Of a stretch of 7,146 nt of DNA, positions 1 to 6,884 are shown in pieces. The notes under the pieces are model-generated. The model saw only the letters and a program-made list of their open reading frames with translations. It searched no databases and was not told the DNA's origin. Positions within the stretch are counted from its first letter, which is position 1, and every line of letters starts with the position of its first letter. Both the position numbers and the translations under genes were made by a program. This DNA comes from Bacteroidota bacterium (GTDB lineage Bacteria > Bacteroidota > UBA10030 > UBA6906), in NCBI GenBank assembly GCA_016844425.1, contig JAERML010000233.1, positions 1 through 7,146 of the forward strand, in the 5' to 3' direction.

Positions 1-1075
1 GGATGATTCCTTCGGTGCGGGCGAGAAGAAACGCCGCGTCCAGTGCCTCCTGGTCAGTGACCGACACGTATTCAACGCGACCCAGGTCTTTCAATGCACT
101 ATGTTCCGGCCCCACTCCCGGGTAGTCCAATCCGGCGGAAATGGAATGCGCGGGTTCCACCTGCCCATTCTCGTCCTGAAGCAAATAGCTGTATGAACCG
201 TGCAGAACGCCGGGCATTCCTTTCGTCAACGTAGCTGCGTGCCTGCCCGATTCGATTCCCAGCCCTGCTGCCTCAACTCCGATCATTCGTGCATCCGATG
301 TCAGGAAAGGATAGAACAGCCCCATCGCATTGCTCCCGCCGCCGACACATGCAACCAGAACGTCCGGCAAGCGTCCTTCCTTCTTTTCAACCTGCCTGCG
401 CGTCTCAGCTCCAATTGTGGATTGAAAATCCCTGACCATCATTGGATAGGGGTGCGGACCGACGACCGATCCGATGATGTAGAACGTATCGCGTACGTTG
501 GTGACCCAATCCCTGATCGCTTCGCTGGTGGCATCTTTGAGTGTCCGGCTGCCGGAACTGACGGGAATGACTTCGGCACCAAGCATCCGCATCCGTTCCA
601 CGTTGAGTCTCTGCCGGACCATGTCTTCCTCCCCCATATACACACAGCATGAAAGTCCCATTCTGGCCGCTACCGTTGCCGTCGCGACTCCATGCTGCCC
701 TGCGCCAGTTTCCGCGATGATTCTATTCTTCCCCGACCTCTTCGCCAGAAGGACTTGTCCGATGGTGTTATTGATCTTGTGCGCTCCGGTGTGGCAGAGG
801 TCTTCCCTTTTCATGTAAATTCTCCCCCCACCATAGCGTTCGGTCAATCGTTCCGCAAAGGTAATCGGGGTTGGACGTCCGCCATACTCCTCCAGCATCT
901 GGACGAACTCAGCGCGGAATGCTTGGTCAACCTTTGCCGCGGTGTATAACATCTCCAACTCGGAAAGTGCCGCCATCAACGTCTCGGGAACAAACTTCCC
1001 CCCATATGCACCATAATATCCCTGATGATCGGGAAAGGAGTACGAAGTCAGCCGTTGCTTCGCCCACGCGCTCAC
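1..1075 (-). CDS. trpB: Tryptophan synthase beta chain, partial (3' end beyond window)
   Basis: TrpB is the PLP-dependent subunit of tryptophan synthase and joins indole with serine to make tryptophan, normally in a TrpA2B2 complex in the cytoplasm. The frame is open for 358 codons and leaves the window without a stop. Seen in the translation: the PLP lysine in HTGAHKINN (K100), the AETGAGQHG segment with the catalytic glutamate (E122), VGPHPYP (206-211), and the cofactor phosphate loop GGGSNA (245-250). Roughly 40 C-terminal residues are missing, judging from the usual length near 400. The start is a GTG at 1075-1073 overlapping the aroF stop as GTGA, preceded by GGAGG (1084-1080) with a short 4-base spacer; the next ATG is about 34 codons inside the conserved core and is too late. 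The position at the operon end suggests trpA follows. No disruption is seen in the visible part. Confidence 0.96.
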   Translation of the reverse strand, partial: MSAWAKQRLTSYSFPDHQGYYGAYGGKFVPETLMAALSELEMLYTAAKVDQAFRAEFVQMLEEYGGRPTPITFAERLTERYGGGRIYMKREDLCHTGAHKINNTIGQVLLAKRSGKNRIIAETGAGQHGVATATVAARMGLSCCVYMGEEDMVRQRLNVERMRMLGAEVIPVSSGSRTLKDATSEAIRDWVTNVRDTFYIIGSVVGPHPYPMMVRDFQSTIGAETRRQVEKKEGRLPDVLVACVGGGSNAMGLFYPFLTSDARMIGVEAAGLGIESGRHAATLTKGMPGVLHGSYSYLLQDENGQVEPAHSISAGLDYPGVGPEHSALKDLGRVEYVSVTDQEALDAAFLLARTEGII

Positions 1076-2127
1076 GCCACCTCCACATCCACGCTTCGAT
1101 CCACAGCAGCCGCAACAAGCTTGATCTTTTCCATGAGGTCCTTGAATTTCCCCGGCTTCAAGGACTGGTAACCGTCGGACAGCGCCATGGCAGGATCAGG
1201 ATGAACCTCAATCATCAGGCCATCGGCACCCGCGGCAACACCAGCAAGAGCCATTGCGCTGACCCCATCCCACATACCAATGCCGTGGCCCCCATCCCAC
1301 ATACCAATGCCGTGGCTTGGGTCGACGATGATCGGGAGATGGGAGAGCTTCTTGATCACAGGGATAGCGTTCAGATCGAGCGTGTTGCGCGTGTACGGTT
1401 CGAACGTCCGAATGCCACGTTCGCACAGAACCACATTGTAGTTGCCGCGGGCAAGGATGTACTCGGCGGACATGAGCAGCTCTTCGATGGTCGCGGAAAT
1501 GCCCCGCTTCAAGAGAACCGGCGTGCGAAGCTCACCCACCGCCTCTAATAGCGAGAAGTTGTGCATATTGCGCGCACCGATCTGAATGACATCCGCCACT
1601 TTCGCAACTGCCGACAGAGTCAGAATGTCTTTCACTTCTGTTACAATCTTCAAGCCCGTTCGCTCCTTCGCCTCGCGCAAGAGAACGAGCCCCTCCTCTT
1701 TCATTCCCTGGAAGGCATATGGCGATGTGCGCGGTTTGAACGCTCCACCGCGGAGGAACTTTGCTCCGGCCTCTTTCACTGCATCGGCCGTCTGGAACAA
1801 CTGTTCGGCACTCTCCACGGAACAGGGTCCCGCAATGATTGCCAGTCCCCTTGCGCCGATGGTCTCCCCATCCACATTGATTTCTGTATTCTCCGGCTTG
1901 GCGTCGCGCCCCACAAGTTTGTATGGTTTCGAGACAGGAATCGCCTCTTCGACACCCTCCATTGTGTTGAAGTGCTCTGGATTGATCTTCCCTTTATTCC
2001 CCGTTATGCCGATGGCCACACGTTGCGCACCCGGGATTTCGTGCGGCTTGAATCCAAGCTTCAGGATTTTTTCTTTGACGTGATAGATGTCTTCGGCCGT
2101 TGCATCACGTTTCATCAAGACGAGCAT
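1072..2127 (-). CDS. aroF: 3-deoxy-7-phosphoheptulonate (DAHP) synthase, type I-beta, with N-terminal ferredoxin-like domain
   Basis: The enzyme condenses phosphoenolpyruvate with erythrose 4-phosphate, the first committed step of aromatic amino acid synthesis. The 351-residue protein has an N-terminal ferredoxin-like/ACT-like domain (about 1-70; in the Thermotoga maritima type this domain mediates feedback inhibition) and a TIM-barrel catalytic domain. Visible motifs are AGPCSVES (99-106), [16 protein letters not shown] (126-141), LLKRG (205-209), DPSHG (269-273), EVHP (307-310) and LSDG (316-319). The expected metal ligands are C102, H272, E307 and D318. The first two match the T. maritima numbering I recall (C102, H272), and the last two are shifted by exactly nine (E298, D309), the size of a duplicated segment [18 protein letters not shown] at 272-289. 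Without it the protein is 342 residues, normal for the family. The ATG is preceded by TAGGAG overlapping the trpF stop, with a 5-base spacer. Family assignment is firm; whether the enlarged loop is tolerated is unknown. Confidence 0.95.
   Translation of the reverse strand: MLVLMKRDATAEDIYHVKEKILKLGFKPHEIPGAQRVAIGITGNKGKINPEHFNTMEGVEEAIPVSKPYKLVGRDAKPENTEINVDGETIGARGLAIIAGPCSVESAEQLFQTADAVKEAGAKFLRGGAFKPRTSPYAFQGMKEEGLVLLREAKERTGLKIVTEVKDILTLSAVAKVADVIQIGARNMHNFSLLEAVGELRTPVLLKRGISATIEELLMSAEYILARGNYNVVLCERGIRTFEPYTRNTLDLNAIPVIKKLSHLPIIVDPSHGIGMWDGGHGIGMWDGVSAMALAGVAAGADGLMIEVHPDPAMALSDGYQSLKPGKFKDLMEKIKLVAAAVDRSVDVEVA
1263..1316 (-). repeat. Perfect 27-bp tandem duplication inside aroF
   Basis: Bases 1263-1289 and 1290-1316 are identical over all 27 positions, and the match ends sharply on both sides (1262 is a against c at 1289; 1290 is c against t at 1317). 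The duplication is in frame and doubles a nine-residue segment beginning HGIGMWDG directly after the DPS of the metal-binding DPSH motif. A single copy would give an ordinary DPSHG-x(n)[12 protein letters not shown] segment. The absence of any divergence between copies implies a very recent event or an assembly or sequencing artefact. Confidence 0.97.
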
Positions 2128-2132
2128 ACAGA

Positions 2133-2137
2133 CTCCT
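2133..2137 (-). promoter_or_regulatory. Ribosome binding site of aroF overlapping the trpF stop
   Basis: The minus strand reads AGGAG here, with the first two bases belonging to the TAG stop of trpF, followed by five bases and the aroF ATG at 2127. It fixes the aroF start and suggests re-initiation by ribosomes finishing trpF. Confidence 0.8.
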
Positions 2138-2750
2138 AGATGGTCTTCAGTGCAGCAAAGAGCTGCCGTATTTTCCTACTATCTTTTTTCCCGGGTGAGA
2201 CTTCCACACCACTGCTCACGTCTACTGCGTACGGGCGAGCTACCCGCACGGCCTCCCGGACATTCTCCGGTGTGAGCCCACCACTCAGGATGATTCGTCC
2301 ATACCGCGCGGCTTCAGCCGCGATCTCCCAATTAAAAGGCTTCCCTGTCCACGCATAGCGCCCATTCACCAACGTGTCCAGAAGATACGCATTCGTCGGG
2401 TAGGCTGACAGTGTAGACGGTTGAAATCCGTCACTGATCCGGAATGCTTTGTAGACCGGAAGCAGATACCCCGCAATATCCTCCGGAGATTCTTCTCCGT
2501 GAAATTGAAGAGCCCGCACACCTGATTCCTTAACCATTCTCAAAACCTCTTCTCTTCGATGATTCACGAACACCCCAACCGGCGTTACAAACGGTGGAAG
2601 CTCGCGGATGATCTCTCCCGCCATCGACGGAGTAACAAACCTCGGACTTGCTTCTGCAAAGATGAATCCCAAAGCATCCACCCCATAGTCAACCGCAGCG
2701 CCTGCATCCTCCAGGTTCGTGATCCCGCAAATCTTAACCTTCACTCGCAC
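2136..2750 (-). CDS. trpF: Phosphoribosylanthranilate isomerase
   Basis: TrpF carries out the Amadori rearrangement of N-(5-phosphoribosyl)anthranilate to CdRP, third step of the tryptophan branch, in the cytosol. The 204-residue single-domain TIM barrel has the usual length. Visible motifs: KICGIT at the N-terminus with the catalytic base C8; FAEASPRFV (31-39), corresponding to the usual KSPRYV region; LQFHGEE (81-87); LLD with the likely general acid D125; TGKPFNW (135-141); ILSGGL (154-159); and VDVSSGVE (176-183) near the phosphate site. The start is chosen as GTG 2750, because GGAGG at 2761-2757 sits six bases upstream; a second in-frame GTG at 2744 is possible but would have a 12-base spacer. 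The gene overlaps trpC by 17 bases, which supports translational coupling. Nothing appears broken. Confidence 0.95.
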   Translation of the reverse strand: MRVKVKICGITNLEDAGAAVDYGVDALGFIFAEASPRFVTPSMAGEIIRELPPFVTPVGVFVNHRREEVLRMVKESGVRALQFHGEESPEDIAGYLLPVYKAFRISDGFQPSTLSAYPTNAYLLDTLVNGRYAWTGKPFNWEIAAEAARYGRIILSGGLTPENVREAVRVARPYAVDVSSGVEVSPGKKDSRKIRQLFAALKTI

Positions 2751-3528
2751 CCTTTGCCTCCAGAAGCGTTTGCAAAGCCTTCCCCGGGTTCTCTGCCCGC
2801 ATCAAATGCTCGCCGATAAGAAATGCACGGATGCCATGACTTCTGAGCTGATCGATTTCTTGGCGCCTCGTTATTCCGCTTTCGCTTACCACGACCTTGT
2901 CGGCAGGAATGTATTTCCGCAGTCGCATGGACGTGGTAATATCAGTCTCGAACGTCTCCAGGTCCCTGTTGTTGATTCCGATGATCTGAATCGACTCCGA
3001 TTCCACCATTTCGATCTCATCTTCATTATGAACTTCGGCAATGACTTCGAGTCCGATGGATGACGCTTCTGCCGCAAGGTCCAGGATTTCCTGGCGCTCG
3101 AGTACTGCAGCGATCAAGAGGACTGCATCTGCACCATAAGCCTTCGCTTCATATAGCTGATATGGTTCAATAATGAAGTCCTTGCGGAGGATCGGGACGG
3201 ATACAAAGTCTCTCATCAGTTCGATGAACTTGATGTCACCCTGAAAGAACTTCCGGTCGGTGAGAACCGAAAGTGCACTGGCGCCGGCATGAACCAACTC
3301 CCTCGCAGTAAGGAGCGGGTCGAACCGATCTCGAATGACATTCCTCGATGGTGAGGCTTTCTTGACCTCGGCGATGATCGCCGGATCATGCTCGAGGAGA
3401 GCCTGCCGGAGAGACTTGCTTGGATACTCGAACTTCGGCATGTCTTCCAGCCGCGCCCGGAGGATTGCCTTTTTCCGCTCTGCCACTTCCTCCCGCTTAT
3501 GGGCAATGATCGTTTCGAGAAAATTCAT
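2734..3528 (-). CDS. trpC: Indole-3-glycerol-phosphate synthase
   Basis: TrpC closes the indole ring of CdRP with loss of CO2 and water to give indole-3-glycerol phosphate, the substrate of tryptophan synthase. The 264-residue monofunctional TIM barrel has the family's usual length. Catalytic residues are visible: E54 and K56 in AEVKKASPS, K116 in LRKDF, E165 in AEVHNE, N186 in GINNRDL, and E216/S217 in VVSESGI; LIGEHLM (237-243) forms the phosphate end of the barrel. The ATG overlaps the natural trpD stop as ATGA. No convincing Shine-Dalgarno sequence precedes it, so translation probably depends on ribosomes terminating trpD; the trpD frameshift upstream may therefore lower TrpC output (inference). 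TrpC and TrpF are separate proteins here, not fused as in Escherichia coli. Confidence 0.96.
   Translation of the reverse strand: MNFLETIIAHKREEVAERKKAILRARLEDMPKFEYPSKSLRQALLEHDPAIIAEVKKASPSRNVIRDRFDPLLTARELVHAGASALSVLTDRKFFQGDIKFIELMRDFVSVPILRKDFIIEPYQLYEAKAYGADAVLLIAAVLERQEILDLAAEASSIGLEVIAEVHNEDEIEMVESESIQIIGINNRDLETFETDITTSMRLRKYIPADKVVVSESGITRRQEIDQLRSHGIRAFLIGEHLMRAENPGKALQTLLEAKGASEG
2757..2761 (-). promoter_or_regulatory. Ribosome binding site deciding the GTG start of trpF
   Basis: GGAGG on the minus strand, inside the 3' end of trpC, lies six bases before GTG 2750 and twelve before the alternative GTG 2744. The spacing favours the first. Confidence 0.7.
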
Positions 3529-4557
3529 GGACTGTTGGAAAACTCAACAAAGTCTTTCAGCTTGGCGAATGCTCTTCCGGAATCGATGGAGGCAGCTGCC
3601 TTCTCCGCACCTTCCCTGGGTGTGCGGGCTCTGCCTGCAACGTAGATTCCCATCGCAGCGTTGGCGACAACAACATCGCGCGCCGGGCCGCGCTCACCTT
3701 GCAGGACGCTCTTCGCAATTACTGCTTCGCAATTACTGCATTTACCTCCTTTGTCCCACCTCGAACACCTGCCAACGTGTTCGTATCCAATCCGAATTGA
3801 GATGCCGACAGGGCATAGTTCCGGAGGGCTTCGTAACCTTTCACTTCAACAACGCTGGTTTCACCGGAGAGCGCAACTTCATCCATCCCGTCATTGCTAT
3901 GGACGACGCAACTCTGTTTAGATTGCAGCTCACGCAGCGCGGCTGCAAGAAGACCTGCAACCTTGTTGCTGTATGCCCCCACCAGTTGGCGTGTGACGCT
4001 TGCAGGATTTGTAATAGGACCGACCATATTGAAGATTGTCCTGACGCCCAACTCCGTCCTCGCCTTTGCTGCCGTCTTCATTGCGGGATGAAACAACGGC
4101 GCAAAGAGAAACCCGACACCCAGCTTGTTGATTGAATCCTGCACCCTCTCTGGCCGCAACTGAATGTTGACTCCAAGGGCTGTGAGGAGATCTGCACTTC
4201 CGCTCTGACTGGAAACCGAACGGTTACCATGCTTTGCGACAGTCACGCCTGCTCCTGCGGCAACGAAACTTGCGACGGTGGAGATGTTGAATGTCCCGAG
4301 ACCATCTCCCCCTGTGCCCACAATGTCTATTGCGTCCGGATCGTCGACTCGCACCTTGATGGATTTCTCACGCATCATTCGGGCAAACCCGACCACCTCG
4401 TTGACCGTCTCACCCTTCGCCCGGAGAGCGATCAACAATCCTGCAATTTGCGCATCGGTCGCCCGGCCGGACATGATGAACTCCAACGCATCCGAGGCTT
4501 CATCAACGGAGAGACTATCACCCGCCAGACACTTCTCAATATAATGCTTCATGGACA

Positions 4558-4558
<1 letters not shown>
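3525..4558 (-). pseudogene. trpD: Anthranilate phosphoribosyltransferase, frameshifted by a 14-bp tandem duplication
   Basis: TrpD transfers phosphoribose from PRPP to anthranilate, the second step of the branch. From ATG 4558 the frame encodes 279 residues and stops at TAA 3721-3719. It contains the PRPP site GTGGDG (81-86), NIST (91-94), KHGNRSVSSQSGSAD (109-123), NMVGPITNP (177-185) and the Mg-binding DE pair in GMDEVALSG (226-227). The family's C-terminus continues in another frame from just after the duplicated 14-mer: IAKSVLQGERGPARDVVV, then ANAAMGIYVAGRA and about 40 further residues, ending at TGA 3527-3525, which overlaps trpC as ATGA. Deleting one 14-base copy gives a single 339-residue protein of normal length. 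As written, the product lacks about 60 residues, including helices packing on the catalytic domain, so activity is doubtful. GAAGG at 4570-4566 with a 7-base spacer supports the start, and the start codon shares one base with the trpG stop (TAATG). It could be a true mutation or an assembly error. Confidence 0.93.
3711..3739 (-). repeat. Perfect 14-bp tandem duplication that breaks trpD
   Basis: On the minus strand the unit GCAGTAATTGCGAA occurs twice in direct succession. On the plus strand 3711-3724 equals 3725-3738, and identity extends one more base to 3739. Fourteen bases are not a multiple of three, so the second copy is read out of frame and gives the codons AAG CAG TAA. Removing one copy joins NAVIAK to SVLQGERGP, which is the normal TrpD order. 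Confidence 0.97.
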
Positions 4559-5120
<562 letters not shown>

Positions 5121-5124
<4 letters not shown>

Positions 5125-6617
5125 TGCGACATCAATCGGCTGGTGGCAGGAGATAAAGTCAAGCCTTCTGAGGCAAGAGCAATCGCATCGACAAGAACCT
5201 GAGCTTTGTTGACGGTTTCCTGAAACTCATTCTCCGGGATTGAATCCGCAACGATGCCGGCCCCAGCCTGAACACGGAGACGGTCCCTGTATGCTACGAT
5301 CGTGCGGATGGCGATGCAGGTATCCAGTGTGCCGTCAAACCCAAGGTAGCCGACAGCGCCGGCATATGCACCTCGTTGGACCGGTTCAAGCTCTCTGATA
5401 ATTTGCATCGCACGCACCTTCGGAGCGCCAGACACCGTCCCCGCCGGAAAGCATGCTTTCAGCGCGTCGACCGAGGTTGTCCCCTTTTTCAACCTCCCCC
5501 GCACTTCGGACACAATGTGCATGACGTGCGAGTATCGTTCGATCCGCTGGAAGATCGGCACCTCCACACTTCCAAACTCACTGATCCTCCCCACATCGTT
5601 CCGACCAAGATCCACAAGCATTACATGCTCAGCAAGTTCTTTCGTGTCCGCTATGAGATCCTGCTCCAACTTCACATCTTCCTCCATTGTCGTCCCCCGC
5701 TTCCGTGTTCCGGCGATCGGAAATACTTCCACCTCACCCGAGCGGACACGAACAAGCACTTCAGGCGAAGATCCAATCAAACGCGTCTCGCCGAAATCGA
5801 CATAGAAGAGATACGGTGAAGGATTGATCGTGCGGAGGGCGCGGTAAACGGAGAAGGGATCGCCGGCGAATGACGTCTCCATTGTGCGAGAGAGAACCAC
5901 CTGGAAGATATCTCCTTCTACGATATACTGCTTTGCACGTAGAACAGCTTCGCAGTATTGCAGTCGATCCGATTCTGTAGTAGCGGAGAACTCCTTTGCT
6001 TGAAAGTTTCCCGGAGGAATCACTGCGTTCCGGAGACGCAGCTCGATGGTGTCGATCTTCTTCAGCGCCTCCTTGTAAACAACTGACAGATCCACACCAG
6101 GTCCAACGAGGATATTCTGAACAATCGTGATGACGTGGTTCCGGTGATCGAAGCGGAGGACAGTTGTGAAGAGACCCACCATCGCGTCCGGTGGGCCGTC
6201 GTATTGACGAGAGCGCGAAGTCACGTGCTCGAGATGTGACACACAATCGTAACCAATGTAACCGACAAGTCCACAAACAAGTCCACCGCCATTCACCTGC
6301 TGTGGCGAGCTGTATTGCTTCTCGAGTTCCTGAAGGAGATCAAAGATACTCATGCTTACCGACCTTGATTCTCGTTCTTGTCGTATTTCAATGCTCGTTC
6401 CGCGAGCAATCACCATAACCTCAGGGGAAATGCCGATGAACGAGTAGCGGCCAATCTTTTCATTCGGTTCGGCGCTCTCAAACAAGAACGACTCTCCTCC
6501 GTTCCTCAGCGCCAGATATGCTGAGACCGGAGTATGAAGATCGGCCAGAATTGTCCTCGCAACTGGAACGACGGTATACAACGCCGCCAGCGACTGAAAC
6601 TCATCAAACGACATCAT
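5121..6617 (-). CDS. trpE: Anthranilate synthase component I
   Basis: TrpE converts chorismate and ammonia to anthranilate, the committed step to tryptophan, in complex with TrpG. From ATG 6617 it has 498 residues, the usual size. The N-terminal regulatory part contains FLFESAE (44-50) and KIGRYSFIG, matching the LLES element that binds feedback tryptophan; INPSPYLF (264-271) is the second part of that pocket, so feedback inhibition is probably retained. The chorismate-binding domain shows GDIFQVVLSR (235-244), PIAGTRKRG (300-308), LVDLGRND (334-341), FPAGTVSGAPK (390-400), CIAIRT (434-439) and AGAGIVADSIPENE (451-464). Start choice: AGAGGG (6629-6624) lies six bases before ATG 6617, nine before ATG 6614 and only three before TTG 6620, so 6617 or 6614 is preferred. 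It follows the attenuator terminator by about a dozen bases. The NPSPY, feedback and GAGxVADS features favour TrpE over PabB. Confidence 0.97.
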
Positions 6618-6623
6618 CAACAG

Positions 6624-6629
6624 CCCTCT
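6624..6629 (-). promoter_or_regulatory. Ribosome binding site of trpE
   Basis: AGAGGG on the minus strand begins two bases after the T-rich tail of the attenuator. It discriminates between the three adjacent candidate starts (TTG, ATG, ATG), favouring ATG 6617. Confidence 0.7.
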
Positions 6630-6630
6630 G

Positions 6631-6666
6631 AAAATTAAAAACCCTTCGTGGCGTACCAGGAAGGGT
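6631..6666 (-). terminator. Rho-independent terminator of the trp attenuator
   Basis: The minus strand forms ACCCTTC / GAAGGGT (7 bp), a single C·C mismatch, an inner TGG / CCA stem and a TACG loop, spanning 6666-6641. It is followed at once by TTTTAATTTT (6640-6631). It sits between the leader peptide and trpE, which is the position of an attenuator rather than a gene-end terminator. Formation would stop transcription before trpE when tryptophan is plentiful. Confidence 0.88.
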
Positions 6667-6737
6667 CAGGTGAAACTCAATGTGATAGTCTTAACCGTTC
6701 GGGGCTATGCCACTCAAATGTGAATCATGGTAGCACC
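6648..6737 (-). promoter_or_regulatory. Predicted attenuator switch: mutually exclusive RNA pairings
   Basis: Three segments can pair alternatively on the minus-strand RNA. Segment 1, GGTGCTACCA (6737-6728), overlaps the second Trp codon and can pair with segment 2, TGGCATAGCC (6712-6703), through CCA/TGG, GCTA/TAGC and GG/CC with small bulges. Segment 2 extended, GTGGCATAGCC (6713-6703), can instead pair with segment 3, GGTACGCCAC (6657-6648), which contains the loop and inner stem of the terminator. A ribosome stalled at Trp codons would cover segment 1 and free segment 2 for antitermination; one that reaches the stop at 6691 would cover segment 2 and allow termination. The pairings were found by eye and no energy was computed. 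Confidence 0.6.
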
Positions 6738-6786
6738 AGCGCCATGCGAATGAATAGGAAGCGATATTTGTGGAAAGGTTTTTCAT
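6691..6786 (-). CDS. trpL: trp operon leader peptide (Trp-Arg-Trp)
   Basis: A 31-codon open frame lies between the promoter and the terminator, starting ATG AAA AAC and ending at TAA 6693-6691. It contains Trp codons at positions 15 (6744-6742) and 17 (6738-6736) in the segment YSFAWRWCYHD, residues 11-21. Two near-adjacent codons for a rare amino acid just ahead of a terminator are the hallmark of a ribosome-mediated trp attenuator. The peptide itself is expected to have no function beyond timing the ribosome. Tyr and Phe also occur close to the Trp codons (Y11, F13, Y19), which may be chance. The ribosome binding site is weak: only AGG four bases before the ATG, and the predicted transcript start is just 6-7 bases upstream. 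It is too short for usual gene callers; the case rests on position and content. Confidence 0.85.
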   Translation of the reverse strand: MKNLSTNIASYSFAWRWCYHDSHLSGIAPNG

Positions 6787-6798
6787 AAGACCTGAAGC

Positions 6799-6827
6799 AA
6801 TATATATTAGTCGGAAGTGGGAGTCAA
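6799..6827 (-). promoter_or_regulatory. Sigma-70-type promoter of the trp operon
   Basis: The minus strand has TTGACT (6827-6822), exactly 17 bases, then TATATT (6804-6799). The predicted start of transcription is A6793 or G6792, giving a 5' untranslated region of about 6-7 bases before the leader peptide ATG. The location 58 bases after the end of the RRM gene fits independent transcription of the trp operon. Confidence 0.8.
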
Positions 6828-6841
6828 GTTATATTTCTCGT

Positions 6842-6858
6842 GTTGAGCCGGGGTCAAC
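6842..6858 (-). repeat. Small inverted repeat between the RRM gene and the trp promoter
   Basis: GTTGA (6842-6846) and TCAAC (6854-6858) flank a seven-base GC-rich centre. It lies about 14 bases upstream of the -35 box. There is no T-run on either side, so it is not a convincing terminator; it could be a weak operator-like element or chance. Confidence 0.35.
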
Positions 6859-6884
6859 ATATTCCGTTTTCACCATCGGCAATA

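Noticed and set aside
405..650. Short minus-strand open frames inside trpB that suggest trpB is broken.
   Set aside because: Direct translation from GTG 1075 is uninterrupted for 358 codons with all expected motifs; the short frames are out of register.
200..1548. Long plus-strand open frames opposite trpB and aroF.
   Set aside because: They run antisense to well-supported conserved genes, lack recognisable domains and are explained as shadows of the minus-strand codons.
3700..3745. Programmed ribosomal frameshift in trpD.
   Set aside because: No slippery heptamer or following stable hairpin is apparent, and the exact duplication fully explains the frame break.
6265..6290. A possible third tandem duplication in trpE: GTGGACTTGT occurs twice with a 12-base period (GGLV-CGLV in the protein).
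   Set aside because: The copies differ outside the ten-base core, the protein length is normal, and Gly/Leu/Val-rich segments before GYxGYD are common in TrpE; it does not look like a recent event.
6842..6858. GTTGA/TCAAC hairpin as terminator of the RRM gene.
   Set aside because: Only five paired bases and no T-run afterward on either strand.
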